Below are positions 21,901 to 30,835 of a stretch of DNA of 64,000 nt, one piece after another. A program made the translations under genes and the position numbers. A model generated the notes under the pieces. The model made no database searches and had not been told where the DNA came from. It saw nothing but the letters and a program-made list of their open reading frames with translations. Source of the DNA: Pyrenula massariospora (lineage: Eukaryota; Ascomycota; Eurotiomycetes; Pyrenulales; Pyrenulaceae); contig JAGFMI010000023.1 in the NCBI GenBank assembly GCA_021030905.1, positions 496,001 to 560,000 on the forward strand, given 5' to 3'. Position 1 is the first letter of the stretch, and each line of letters begins with the position of its first letter.

Positions 21901-24900
21901 TGTAGCCCGCTATAAGCTTGCTCAAAGGTCTCGAGTGCTTCCGCTTTTGCCTGTAGCTGGCGCAAGTGGCGGAGATGGTGCTCTCTTTCCACAGTCAATT
22001 TCAAGGCTGGGTCGAAAAGCTTGTCCGGCACTAGCAGATGTAGAGACGCCATGGATAGGCTAAAAAGCGCAGCACCGACCACGAGCAGATTATCTTTACC
22101 GGAATGGATATCCTCGTGAAATTTCCGGAGTAGTTGAAAAGCAGGATTTAGAAAGCTTTCAACAATCGTAGAGTAATACGGATCAAGATCTGAGTGACAA
22201 TAGCGCAAATGTCGGTCGACGTCAATCTTAATAAATTCTGAATGGCACTGTACAATCGAATCCATAATTTTCTGAATGTCTTGTACCACTGCCATGAATA
22301 GATCTCTTAAAGTTACTGACAAGCTTCCGATAACTTGTGCAACCACATCCAGTTCGTTCCTGAGACTTCCAATCTTTGCTAATGGCTGCTCGTATGTCAT
22401 GTCGAGATCACGGAGACCACGCAAGTTATACACATCCGTCATAATGGAAGACTGGGGTTCTGCATGCATCCAGCCACCAATACTGGCAACTCGATGCAGG
22501 GCAGCAGAAATGCTGCTGTTTACATTTGACTCGCCTTGTAAATCGATCGGTCTTCCTGCCAGCAGGGTTGTTATCTCGAACGAGCCTTTTTCTGCGGCCT
22601 TTGGCATTTCAGAGTATAAAACCTCCTGGATCTGGCATATTGACTCGAAGAAAGATCGCAAATGGCTACCCTCTGTAGACGCGAAAGATTGTTCGTCGAT
22701 CGTCTCGAAGGCCAAGCGTAGCTCGGTGATAGTCGCAGCACCAGATAGATTTCCCTCCAGAATTTCTCTGCCGAGTATTGCAGTGTTAGATCGCCAAGAC
22801 GCTTTTCGGGTTATTGTAACTTGGTCTGATAGAGGAAGCGAGTCCAAGTGGCTAGCAATATTGCGAAGATCTCCAATAGTCCGAAATTGTCCTAGTTCTG
22901 AAGGCACAGCAGGTCTCCAAACCGTCCACATGCGTTGTAAGCTCCTGCCAGTGAAGAGATTCCAGTCTTGCAAGGCAGCAGATAGCGGGTAAGGTGTCCT
23001 AGGCCAGAAAGTATGGCAGGTTTGAAAAGCTCTGAGCGTCAACGTTTCCAATTTTCCTAGACATGCACGAAGGAATGCTTCCGGGATAGCAATGTTATCA
23101 GTCAAACTCACCACCATCTCAATGCCAGTCCAGAGCATATCCAAATGCTCTTCAGATTTTCGATTTCTTTCATGACCATTCAACTGTAGCCGGAATAAGA
23201 CTTCTTCGAACAAGGACAATACTTGCATTAATGAGTTCGCAAGCACTGATGAGAAGACACTTGATTGGTTTCGTATCCGTAGAGAGGACATTGACTTTTG
23301 CAGGACGCTCATTTCGGACCTGTGTAGGCTCTGAGCTGCTACTTCAGCATCTTGTAACTTTGACTTTATTCGCTCAAGGCCCAAGAATCTTTCTTGGAGC
23401 CAGGAGGCAAAGATGAGACCTGTACGGTCTTGCAAAGACGAGTCTAGACTCAACAGCGGCTCATTCGTAAGTAGATGAAGTGGTTGATCATCTGCCGCTA
23501 ATTTTAAGGGTATACTGCTGCCTAGAGAGCCCGGACGGAGATTTAAGGTGGCGTCAACAGGCCTTGGAAACTGCTCGTAAGCATTGAGGGCATTTTGATA
23601 TGATTTGAATGTCTGCCACAGGAAATGCGCTCCTGGAAATGAAAATTTATCCAAGAGTTCGATATCTTTTAGCGTTAAGTGGTCGACTGCGCTACTTGCC
23701 ATAGAAAATCGGATTTTATTCTGATCGCTCAGCGATCCGACTGACTGTAAGTATCTCATGCGATGAATCGAAGAGTCACATGTGTACGTAGGGGTCTGCA
23801 AAGTAGGTTGTAAGGCCTCCATAGGGTCTACGACGATCTCGATTGATCGATTTTGCATTGCTTTAGAGAGTTCGCCGTAACGAGAATCCATAGTCAGGAA
23901 GATGCGGAAATCTGGATGCGGCCTCACGATTCGGGGACTGCCGTCTGCGGTGTGCTGTTCATTAATGACTAGGCACCCATCAAATTCGAGGAGAGAATTC
24001 AGTCGATCAAGAACGGAGGGATTGCACAAGTTCGCATTCTCAAGGACAAGCCATTTGCCCATGGTGACTGCTTCAATTAGCTGTCCGTCCATCCATTGGA
24101 AAGTGGTCTTCGAATTCGACTTTTGATCATTGATGAGCTGAGTCAATTTTTCACGATATCGCTGAAACCCGGGCCAATGCATTAGCTCTGGCGGAATTTC
24201 TCGTAAGGTCAAGCTTGGGTCCGATGATCTGGCTACCGCCTGGTACAAGCGCAACCAAATGTTATTTTCAATACTTGATGAATCCATGATGCCGATTGCG
24301 TACTGCTTCCTAGCAAGGCTTTTAAGCTCTGCCATAGACGCGAAGATGGATCGTGCATAGTCAAGTTGCTCAAAACTTCCAATCAAATCAGACGCATCGG
24401 TGTCTCTACTCAAAGAGTAAGATACAATATCAGCACCACACAATGCTGCCAAGTTCCTGAGCGTGGAGGTTTTACCACTTCCTGGAGGCCCGACAAGAAT
24501 CGCCGGCCAGCGGTTCATGACGCTCAGAAACAGAGATTCCATGATAGGGAGGTGGCCCTTTAGAATTGGATAATTAGGGTTTGCAATGTTTTGGAGGAGT
24601 TGATCCCGTCGCAAAAACCCCAAGCCGACCTGAAAATTGTCTAGGCCAAGATTGTGGAAATAGCTTGCACTTCGCTCTCCTTCCGGAAACAATCTCGCCC
24701 AGGTAGACTCGGCTTGCTCTTTCTCAGCAGGGGTACGTAGTCTCTGCTTGACTATGATATTCAAATAGCTATATGGGTTGATCGCGTACGACGTGGTCTT
24801 ACACAAGCGCATCCACCTCAACACATCGCGAAGGTTCAACTCCATAGGAAACAAAGCGCCTGTAGCTGGACGTGTACGGGCTTGCTCATTGAATGAATGG

Positions 24901-27900
24901 ATAAATTTGAGTATGTCGTTAATATAGCGGGTCGGAGCATCAGGAAAACTTCGCTGCGCTATGAGACGAAGGTCGGTTTCGTTGAGAATGTCGGCATAGA
25001 CTATCGTGAATCGATTCAGAAAGGAAGCCGGAAGGCCTTTCCGACCGGCACCATGATGATGCGGGTTTTGAGTAGCGAATAGTACAAAATTTGGGTGACG
25101 GACGAAAGTGCGATCTAATTCTGCAATGTAAGCCTCTTGTCTGTGATCAATGCAAGCATTCAAGCCTTCTAAAACAGACTGTGACGCAAGATTCATTTCA
25201 TCCAACAAGACCCATCCACCTGTCTGAAAAGCTTTAAGGAAAGGTCCGTCTCGCCACGCAAACTGGCCCATATCAGTATCTTCAAGTGGTATGTCCGAAC
25301 CGAATAGGTCCATGAGGTCCGTCTGATCTGAGAGATTTATTCGTGTTAGAGGTTTGCCAATGATATCTGCTAGGCCAGTGACGATCGCTGTCTTCCCAAC
25401 TCCAGGGCTACCTTCTAACAAAATAGGCCGGTGAAGTTGCATTGCTCGAACAAGTCGCATCAGATTTTGAATTGTTGTTGGAGCCTCAAAGATGAAGCTA
25501 GTATCGTTATTTGCAGTTGGTGATCGCTGGATAGAGAAGTCACCAACCTCTATCTCAGATCTCTTGATTATTGGAACGGGGCTTTGCTCGAGAAAGATCG
25601 ATAGGTCTTGGCCCAGTAGCTGACCTAGATGTGTGATACTCCTATGCCGAGATTCCAAATTATGCTCCATAGGCAACGTAGAATCTCCACCCGGGTTCGT
25701 ACCTAAAGCATCGATCAAGACAAGTAGTGCTCCATGAGCAACGGCTGAGATTAGTTCAAGATGCGTCTCTTTATTGATAAATTCTACCCAATTTAAGAGA
25801 TCTCGAAGAGGCATATCGTTTTTGGTAGAGCTATAGAAGGCAGACCTGAACCATTTTGCAAAATCAACTAAGATACGGGCGAGTGTTGAGGAGCCTCTTT
25901 GAAGCTTGCCTTGAACAATTGGAACAATGTCTTCATCTTGATCTAATGGCGGCACCCATATTTCAGTTAAGCGGTCACGCAAAGCTGCACTCAACTCTCT
26001 CTTTCCATAGTCTCCACCAGGATTCATGGTCGCAAGGAATTGGAATCCTGCGGTAGCTACTACTTCTGCATCACGAGTTCCTTTCTCTGCCAAGAGTAGT
26101 GTCCGGCTTGGTTCCAAACCGCTGTTGAGTCTCTCTAGAACCGAGTCATCAGCCAAAGAAATCTCATCGAACAAGAAGTAGTCGCCATCCTTCATAGCCC
26201 TAACGAGGATTCCGTTGCTCCACTCGAACAGAGAATTAGCGCTTCTGATATTGTTATTTATTCGGCTGAGAACAGAAGACTCAATTGTGTTAACGTCTGA
26301 AGGCTGTAAGGCATTGAAATGCATAACAAGATCCTCTATGTTGTCGCTAGAAGAGGCGGTCTGAACATTGATTTTTTCGAAAACGCTAAGAAGGTCTCTT
26401 CTTAATTGGTGCTCGATGGCAGACCTATTCCTTATTGGTCTTTGGGAACCAATGAGGTCACCAGCTTCCGTATTCATGTGCGCATTGAGTGTTCTTAACT
26501 GCTTACCATGCATTTCTGCAATGACCTGGCATAGTTGCGTCTTCCCAGTGCCGGTTTCGCCCACTAGAAGAACAGGCTCATTGCTCTCAAGTGCAGCGGA
26601 AAGTAAGGCGAACAGGCGTTTCGTCGCTGGCGTCCAGATGATAGACCCGTTGCTCAATGTTCCAGTTATAGTTTGATCGTTGTAAATGTTACCTTGGTCA
26701 ATAGTAATCCTAAACACTTCTTCTATTACTCTCTTGACAGCTAGCTTCCCGTTATCATCACGTACACGCTCACCGAGGAGCATGAAACCGTTTCTCGCCA
26801 GTTGTTCCTTATCATCAGCTGGTCGCAGTGCCCATCGGAAGAGGTCTCGGAGAGTTGCAAAGCTCTGAGCTTGTTCAAAGAGCCTGTCTGTCTGCCGCAA
26901 TAGCGATAGTCTCCTGTACACGGACACAATTCTAGTGCAGAATGAGGGTGCAATTTGTGAGCGCTCAGTCAATATATACTCAAGCTCTTCTTCAGGAATG
27001 TCATCGAAATGAAGTTCTAGAAAGCGATTGCGAAATGCTCGAGAGAGATGTTTGCGACCTCCATAGATTCCCGCGGGGTTCTGCGTTGCAAAAAGCAAAA
27101 AGTCCGGGTGTGGTCTCACGAGCTCTTGTGTCTCTGGAACAAAGAGCTCGCGATTATCATCTAGAAGACGATTGAGTGCCTCAAGAATTTCAGTGGGCGC
27201 CAAATTCAACTCGTCAAGAACTACCCAGTGACCATTCCGCAAAGCATCCACTAGCACACCATCTTTGAATTGAAGTCGGCCATCAGCACCAGAGCTATAA
27301 GAGCCTAAGTACTCCTGTAAGTCCGTGTGCTCGTGGTTGTTGATGCGGACGAACTTATTTCCAGACATGTCTGCAAGATATCGAATCATACTTGTCTTAC
27401 CAGAAGAAGTTGGGCCCTGCAAAAGGATCGGGAAGCGCTTCACAGAAGTAGCTCGGGCTAGATTGAGAAGGTTTCTTTCAACGAAAGGTGTTAGAACATA
27501 GTGCGGCTGGTTAAATGGCTGTTGTTGACCCTTTGAGATCCAGTGATGCCGGAACCGGATATACGTCTGGCCATCGCTTGGTGGCTTCGGAGTTTGATTC
27601 AAGCTTGATCGGGCATTCCTGTGACTGCGGAATATGTGATGATCTGTTAGAGGAGAAAGAAGCCGCTGAGACTCTTGATTTAGGATCGTCATGAAGCTCA
27701 TAAGGAATCCTTCGTAGATAGCTCGCCGGAGACTGTAGACTGGAGCATGCTGTTCAACGTAAAGGAGGGTCCGTACAAGATTCCTGATACTGTAATGGGG
27801 CTGTTGACCTGCTCCATCTGCTAGTTTTCCCTCGAGTGCCATGCTCTTTGTCTCCTGATATAGAAGGGCTAGATCTGACATCGCGCGTTGATCAGACACA

Positions 27901-30623
27901 GAGATTGGCCCAATATAAGTCTTAATAAGATTGACAAGATCATGAAGGCTTTTATCAGGTGATTCGATGTACAGCTCAGTGAATCTGGACCTTAGAGCCG
28001 GCATCAGCTCTTTCTTGCCTATATCGGTCGCAGGGTTCATAGCTGCAAATACGCGAAAGTTTGGATGGGCAGTAATTCGTTTAATACCTCCTGACTCGGG
28101 TAACAGCAACGACGGCGGATCGGTTTCATCGTGAGTGAAAATGCTTGAAATGTTCTCAAGCGTTTCCGGACTAGTAAGATTGATCTCGTCAAGTAACACC
28201 CAATCGCCATTCCTCAAAGCATTGACGAGCTTGCCCTCAGCGAAATCAAATGCAAATCGCTCTTCACCGCTCGCGAGTCGCCTCTGGAACTCTTCCAGCT
28301 GTACTGCAAACTCAATCCACTGATCTTGAAGATGTCTCAGTCTTGTCGTGTCAACCTTCCGCTTCTTTTGCGCTTGTTCCTCATTGGGATTTTGTACATT
28401 TAGCTTCTCTATGACAGCTCTTTCTGCCCTTTGTACTGCTTCTTTCCACAACAACAGTAATCGGTGCCAATTCTCTTTACTCAAGCACTTTCTGATCGAG
28501 TTCAAAAAGGGCTGGTTCTTCTTCGCAGAAAAGGTGTGATCAAACAGAATATCGAAGGATTCGGCTAAGGGAAGGACGATAGATCTAAAGCGAACGGGCT
28601 TAAAAGCACCGACCAAATCGCTAGCCTCACTTTGCTGAGAAAGATTGATAACTGTTAGCATTTGTCCAGCAGAGGTTGCAACCTGCTGAATGACAGCGGT
28701 CTTTCCGATCCCTGTTTCACCAACCAATAGTAAAGGCTCCGAGAAGCGTATTGCAGATGCTACACTCTCCATTAGCGCCAGAGAATGTCTCGTTCTGGCA
28801 AATGGTGTGCGCCGTAATGTGCCTGTAGTACCTCCATCGATTTTGTTGAGAACTTCTCTCCCAATTTTGATGTGATCTCCTCGGGTATTGTACTCAACCG
28901 TGCGTTCTTCGATAAGATACGCCAGCCTCTGGGGAGAGCAGCGCAGCTCTTCAGCAAGAATGGTCAAGATCGTAGATCGTTCTATGCCTAGCGGAAGTGC
29001 GCCTGCAATGCAATCAATGGCATCAAGCATAAAATGGTCATAAATGCCCTCGGGAACAGCTTCTCTACCGGTTTTTACGCCGGTGGACTGAAGCCGATTG
29101 TTCATCCTTCGACACCACCTAATAATTCCACGTAGTCTAACATGTCTCTGGAGGTTCGGGGAAGCGGCAATTTCTTGCGCGCGGGAAAGGACTTTTATGA
29201 CAGATCCAAGATAACCTTGCAATAGAGGAAATGTTGTATGGAGCAGCTGCTGTACATCTTCCGGGGTCATGTCTTCAATATGGACTTGAGCCCAATGCCA
29301 TGCTCCTAGAAAAGTCGGGGATGGCATATCTCCAGCGCGAGGCTTTGACGATGTTCGAAGAGTGCCGATCAAACGAAAACCTGGGGAAGCCTTGACGTGC
29401 TCCTTTCGGCTTGGAATTACAAGCTGACGCTGTTCTATGATTTGAATGAGAATACTGAGCACTTCGGAAGGTACACGATCGAAGTCTTCGATGAGTACCC
29501 ACTTTCCCTCGCTTACAGCTTGTGTAAGAATACCAGGTTTCCAAACAAAGCCTTTTCCGCTGGTCGAAGCGCTATAGAGACCAAGCAGGGCTCTTGCATC
29601 AATTTGATCATTAACAGATATCGTTACCATGGATGCAAGCTTGCCTAGCTTTTTGGCCACTTCGCGAGCTAAAACACTTTTGCCTGAACTCGATGGACCT
29701 ATCAGAAGAATTGGTTGTTCGCCTAACAGGGCACGGCCAAGCTTAGAGAGATTCCGCGAAGTCGTATCTGTCAGCACAAGAGGTGAAGACCTCTTGGAAA
29801 TTTCACCTTGCGTCAAAAAGAGAGTACTTCCAATCTCGACAATACCATTAGAAAGATCCTCTATGGCAAATTTCTCCGGCCTGGACTCACAAAGTCTGGC
29901 GCGTTCATCTCGAGCTTGAAGAACTGCTTGTGTCAAGCCGTCCCATCGACTTTCTTCGTGTAAGCTAAGAAGGCGGTAATCGATTTCCTGTCCCTCCCAT
30001 TCGCCTAAGACAGAGCCTTTTGGGAGGCATTGATTGAGCATTTGCTGAGTGGCAGCGTCCGCAAGCTGCATATACATCGCAAGACATCTAGAAGCAAGGT
30101 ATCGTATTGGGTGGTGGGAATGCCTGCGCAAAGAAGACAACTGTATTGGAGCAACATGACTCCGGAAAGATTCCAGGTCAAATGAGAATAGGCGAAAGAG
30201 GGCAAGAAGCAGAGATCCTAGGTCTTGATCACCGAAATTCGACAGATCAAGCTGCCTCGTTTGTGAAAAAAAATGAAAGCCGTGCTTTCCCTCCTCATTT
30301 AGCAGTTCTTGTGTTAACGGTTTCAAAGAAGGGACATATGGTAGTGCGGTTGAAAGGACACTGAGCACACGAGCAAGTCCGGCTGGACTCTTTTCACGGT
30401 TCAAAGACCGCACGACTAGGTCCGGCAAGAGAGGCTCGTAAAGGCACAAGAGTTTATCGGTAAATCGTGGATTAAGCAACGCGATGCTAAGCTCTTCCAG
30501 GTACGCCGCGCCACTTTGATATCGCACAACATTAGCAAGCTCAACTGGCAATTTGCTGAGTGGAGAGTTGTCAGCGAGAAGCTTCGTATCCGCCCATGAG
30601 CAGTACACTGCTATCTTTTCCAT
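15924..30623 (-). CDS. MDN1: Midasin, AAA+ ribosome-assembly ATPase
   Basis: Dynein-related giant ATPase (also called Rea1) that strips assembly factors such as Rsa4 and Ytm1 from pre-60S particles in nucleolus and nucleoplasm. The protein has 4,899 residues in one uninterrupted exon, about the size of yeast Mdn1. Six AAA modules are marked by P-loops near residues 308 (GPSSSGKS), 632 (GETGIGKT), 1067 (GPTSSGKT), 1351 (GETGTGKT), 1734 (GSPGVGKT) and 2041 (GPPGSGKT). A long helical linker follows, then an aspartate/glutamate-rich region at roughly 4,020-4,560 and a C-terminal VWA domain with the MIDAS DDSAS motif near residue 4,665. All hallmark regions are present and intact. Absence of any intron over 14.7 kb is striking for this fungus. 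The start ATG is 212 bp from the divergent CLC gene. Confidence 0.98.
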   Translation of the reverse strand: MEKIAVYCSWADTKLLADNSPLSKLPVELANVVRYQSGAAYLEELSIALLNPRFTDKLLCLYEPLLPDLVVRSLNREKSPAGLARVLSVLSTALPYVPSLKPLTQELLNEEGKHGFHFFSQTRQLDLSNFGDQDLGSLLLALFRLFSFDLESFRSHVAPIQLSSLRRHSHHPIRYLASRCLAMYMQLADAATQQMLNQCLPKGSVLGEWEGQEIDYRLLSLHEESRWDGLTQAVLQARDERARLCESRPEKFAIEDLSNGIVEIGSTLFLTQGEISKRSSPLVLTDTTSRNLSKLGRALLGEQPILLIGPSSSGKSVLAREVAKKLGKLASMVTISVNDQIDARALLGLYSASTSGKGFVWKPGILTQAVSEGKWVLIEDFDRVPSEVLSILIQIIEQRQLVIPSRKEHVKASPGFRLIGTLRTSSKPRAGDMPSPTFLGAWHWAQVHIEDMTPEDVQQLLHTTFPLLQGYLGSVIKVLSRAQEIAASPNLQRHVRLRGIIRWCRRMNNRLQSTGVKTGREAVPEGIYDHFMLDAIDCIAGALPLGIERSTILTILAEELRCSPQRLAYLIEERTVEYNTRGDHIKIGREVLNKIDGGTTGTLRRTPFARTRHSLALMESVASAIRFSEPLLLVGETGIGKTAVIQQVATSAGQMLTVINLSQQSEASDLVGAFKPVRFRSIVLPLAESFDILFDHTFSAKKNQPFLNSIRKCLSKENWHRLLLLWKEAVQRAERAVIEKLNVQNPNEEQAQKKRKVDTTRLRHLQDQWIEFAVQLEEFQRRLASGEERFAFDFAEGKLVNALRNGDWVLLDEINLTSPETLENISSIFTHDETDPPSLLLPESGGIKRITAHPNFRVFAAMNPATDIGKKELMPALRSRFTELYIESPDKSLHDLVNLIKTYIGPISVSDQRAMSDLALLYQETKSMALEGKLADGAGQQPHYSIRNLVRTLLYVEQHAPVYSLRRAIYEGFLMSFMTILNQESQRLLSPLTDHHIFRSHRNARSSLNQTPKPPSDGQTYIRFRHHWISKGQQQPFNQPHYVLTPFVERNLLNLARATSVKRFPILLQGPTSSGKTSMIRYLADMSGNKFVRINNHEHTDLQEYLGSYSSGADGRLQFKDGVLVDALRNGHWVVLDELNLAPTEILEALNRLLDDNRELFVPETQELVRPHPDFLLFATQNPAGIYGGRKHLSRAFRNRFLELHFDDIPEEELEYILTERSQIAPSFCTRIVSVYRRLSLLRQTDRLFEQAQSFATLRDLFRWALRPADDKEQLARNGFMLLGERVRDDNGKLAVKRVIEEVFRITIDQGNIYNDQTITGTLSNGSIIWTPATKRLFALLSAALESNEPVLLVGETGTGKTQLCQVIAEMHGKQLRTLNAHMNTEAGDLIGSQRPIRNRSAIEHQLRRDLLSVFEKINVQTASSSDNIEDLVMHFNALQPSDVNTIESSVLSRINNNIRSANSLFEWSNGILVRAMKDGDYFLFDEISLADDSVLERLNSGLEPSRTLLLAEKGTRDAEVVATAGFQFLATMNPGGDYGKRELSAALRDRLTEIWVPPLDQDEDIVPIVQGKLQRGSSTLARILVDFAKWFRSAFYSSTKNDMPLRDLLNWVEFINKETHLELISAVAHGALLVLIDALGTNPGGDSTLPMEHNLESRHRSITHLGQLLGQDLSIFLEQSPVPIIKRSEIEVGDFSIQRSPTANNDTSFIFEAPTTIQNLMRLVRAMQLHRPILLEGSPGVGKTAIVTGLADIIGKPLTRINLSDQTDLMDLFGSDIPLEDTDMGQFAWRDGPFLKAFQTGGWVLLDEMNLASQSVLEGLNACIDHRQEAYIAELDRTFVRHPNFVLFATQNPHHHGAGRKGLPASFLNRFTIVYADILNETDLRLIAQRSFPDAPTRYINDILKFIHSFNEQARTRPATGALFPMELNLRDVLRWMRLCKTTSYAINPYSYLNIIVKQRLRTPAEKEQAESTWARLFPEGERSASYFHNLGLDNFQVGLGFLRRDQLLQNIANPNYPILKGHLPIMESLFLSVMNRWPAILVGPPGSGKTSTLRNLAALCGADIVSYSLSRDTDASDLIGSFEQLDYARSIFASMAELKSLARKQYAIGIMDSSSIENNIWLRLYQAVARSSDPSLTLREIPPELMHWPGFQRYREKLTQLINDQKSNSKTTFQWMDGQLIEAVTMGKWLVLENANLCNPSVLDRLNSLLEFDGCLVINEQHTADGSPRIVRPHPDFRIFLTMDSRYGELSKAMQNRSIEIVVDPMEALQPTLQTPTYTCDSSIHRMRYLQSVGSLSDQNKIRFSMASSAVDHLTLKDIELLDKFSFPGAHFLWQTFKSYQNALNAYEQFPRPVDATLNLRPGSLGSSIPLKLAADDQPLHLLTNEPLLSLDSSLQDRTGLIFASWLQERFLGLERIKSKLQDAEVAAQSLHRSEMSVLQKSMSSLRIRNQSSVFSSVLANSLMQVLSLFEEVLFRLQLNGHERNRKSEEHLDMLWTGIEMVVSLTDNIAIPEAFLRACLGKLETLTLRAFQTCHTFWPRTPYPLSAALQDWNLFTGRSLQRMWTVWRPAVPSELGQFRTIGDLRNIASHLDSLPLSDQVTITRKASWRSNTAILGREILEGNLSGAATITELRLAFETIDEQSFASTEGSHLRSFFESICQIQEVLYSEMPKAAEKGSFEITTLLAGRPIDLQGESNVNSSISAALHRVASIGGWMHAEPQSSIMTDVYNLRGLRDLDMTYEQPLAKIGSLRNELDVVAQVIGSLSVTLRDLFMAVVQDIQKIMDSIVQCHSEFIKIDVDRHLRYCHSDLDPYYSTIVESFLNPAFQLLRKFHEDIHSGKDNLLVVGAALFSLSMASLHLLVPDKLFDPALKLTVEREHHLRHLRQLQAKAEALETFEQAYSGLHSSLRSRMTRHQVESLGSEPPPASVVRFDPADLQKVQTEFENILHLVVRKHPENVILSSVDGPFTNQRVSSSDREYEYRLLFDNVATLITRISRTPSVYNDMTIPVMRVLQNLEIGARLLIHSEREISVVGKAISSIMKHTPLMGGTPESIFYGFSPKNDAILDCRFHTLAISAERIRTEKNLLQDTSTRSMLSNVLDSFYMEWKQHLKVDQALSARQASFYHYRGEDVNQGELDDQVRSLFPETEEDVTPKSSSPERYDPSATTVRLAGEVEKIFTQPSPLDFQNLIETTCDTVTRLARQENIERNSSSSQDLIPALLLKFDKLVQETHKHQDSRSTDVYHESNWPEAEKLHDLIRRIRARFREIAESWPEHASPQAVLTYIDEIEQTRISEPIIRLLTRSEKLYGLVDEWEAVASRNFSAASLFDELKNLIVDWRRLEMLSWSVLLDAEVHTAQQEARTWWFMLYEIIISIPRQLPQDELSDHLTNMLVMLDNFLGNSPHGQFTTRAKMIVEFRNLLAIISPRNHSLRAVESALGNFLRYFSRFEPRVTQYMESNREKLARSIKEQIQLASWRDTNIVALRESAKKSHYKLFKIVHQFRSALARAFEREGCMAPEIPQRRPSHNLALQASFDVPNNDVLELLRLRPSEFGLCLQRFEDGNKITTGMRQLYQDTVPNFNAAEELDQISTDFVEMVSQLRKETPTSLNEDNKNIIKEIGVRKRRCFAEMLQILRQMGISHNINSAELENQNSVSAILASTPDVAHNIAVVRDAEEFFYSFLDLMPLIRERSNNFSEDLTSSQMSRSVGFAEGLLYITRKQKAKMFPFVAGVQALDDLVQKLERLRPTNADQQAVRKLKPGEKNSAKQVEHAVCWLPKILTLGVTLLEIQQKTSGLELGQIIERLKIKTGIIAEYRGLFEGMVKPNMASLSISKESALYENAEFQILSLKNELEQFAVGEPKVFYLIQQLIPWTETNRYPGEEGDVDTTNKTKEDNCSTTDVTVFGQRLYDASSSVLVAIQQLCSQGDQEPKSSEDARWLVTTEKHLVRGLNSLHVHQVIQDFETALELFNEIDEVDLQSTVALCLLMLPILQQYRHICHHLLERYALLHRESCRMSFELGRTFTQIIQEGFCGPSDSSVAEGDETAKIENGTGLGDGQGAQDVSNDVGDDEDISEFANQQNREDEGEEMESTENAVDMGREDLEGDMDEMGEAKREGDEANQSGSEGDVDDIEEETGNVDDLDPSAVDEKLWDGLAKEAEKELANEKVRGEASKQEANGELNPETERETGSKSDDAQDELNDENDEEAGSEATDQDATSDDKTNHMDPHVQQEKPIELPEEMQLDGDKKNDDESLSDLGSISDITEADQEHDEVNRNEDNYGEERVPSPEDHSIEDVTRAEPDIDEDDDMESIDGHEDSGNQIEERGEHHKANRLAVEGEIDADDESGEAELAGDSAEQKPLSIGARDHADVSDTLTAQSARKGEAEGKPEEERTALGPMEGFQPTHDNEDFKKLGDIFARWHQQRREILQRSEQEGLQYDDDSKMDNVAFEHVENEADEGETQAIGSASADQARSLDNTKAIEDTSQTPPEDYPMPDIEDTVKPALELPPTLIDTSDRQAQDDRSKDASTGAIIGNREIPLSPQSPADSISETDDDRSISNPKGLAPNQLIPSTLSSSTTLWTHYSNLTHTASLHLTSQLALLLPATTAAKLRGDFRTGKRLNMKRIIPFIASGYRRDKIWLRRSAPSKRNYQILLAIDDSASMAEGNGKLASKALEMLALVAKALSGLEVGELGVLAFSGKTSDASGDDGVRVAHELGATFTEQAGPGVFGHFSFNGLGTDVKRLVQKSTNMFREARKRSYGSGTENWQLELIVSDGIFDDHVEIARLVRLAQAERILFVFVLVDTATVNSDPSTGEGQDVRQQTTSILDLKRAVFEPDATSGEPRLVMKRYLEGFPFPYYVVVREVSELPRVLCEALRGWFREVGMVEG

Positions 30624-30835
30624 GGGTCTTCAATGATCGAGGGCACGACCTTTGTAGAAGTAGAGCGACAAAATTCACCAAATAAAATTTTCGAAGATAG
30701 ATCTCGCCGCGGCCTCGGAGAATCTTCGGTAAATTATAGTCCGCAACCCATATCAGTTTAAGTACCTCTCACAACTTGAGCACGCTCTGGCCGACATGCT
30801 GTGACCAACTTTCACTACCTCCTCAATGACGGATT
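30624..30835. promoter_or_regulatory. Divergent promoter of midasin and CLC genes
   Basis: Only 212 bp separate the two start codons, so both promoters and 5' leaders are compressed here. An out-of-frame ATG at 30826 lies just upstream of the CLC start. Confidence 0.6.
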
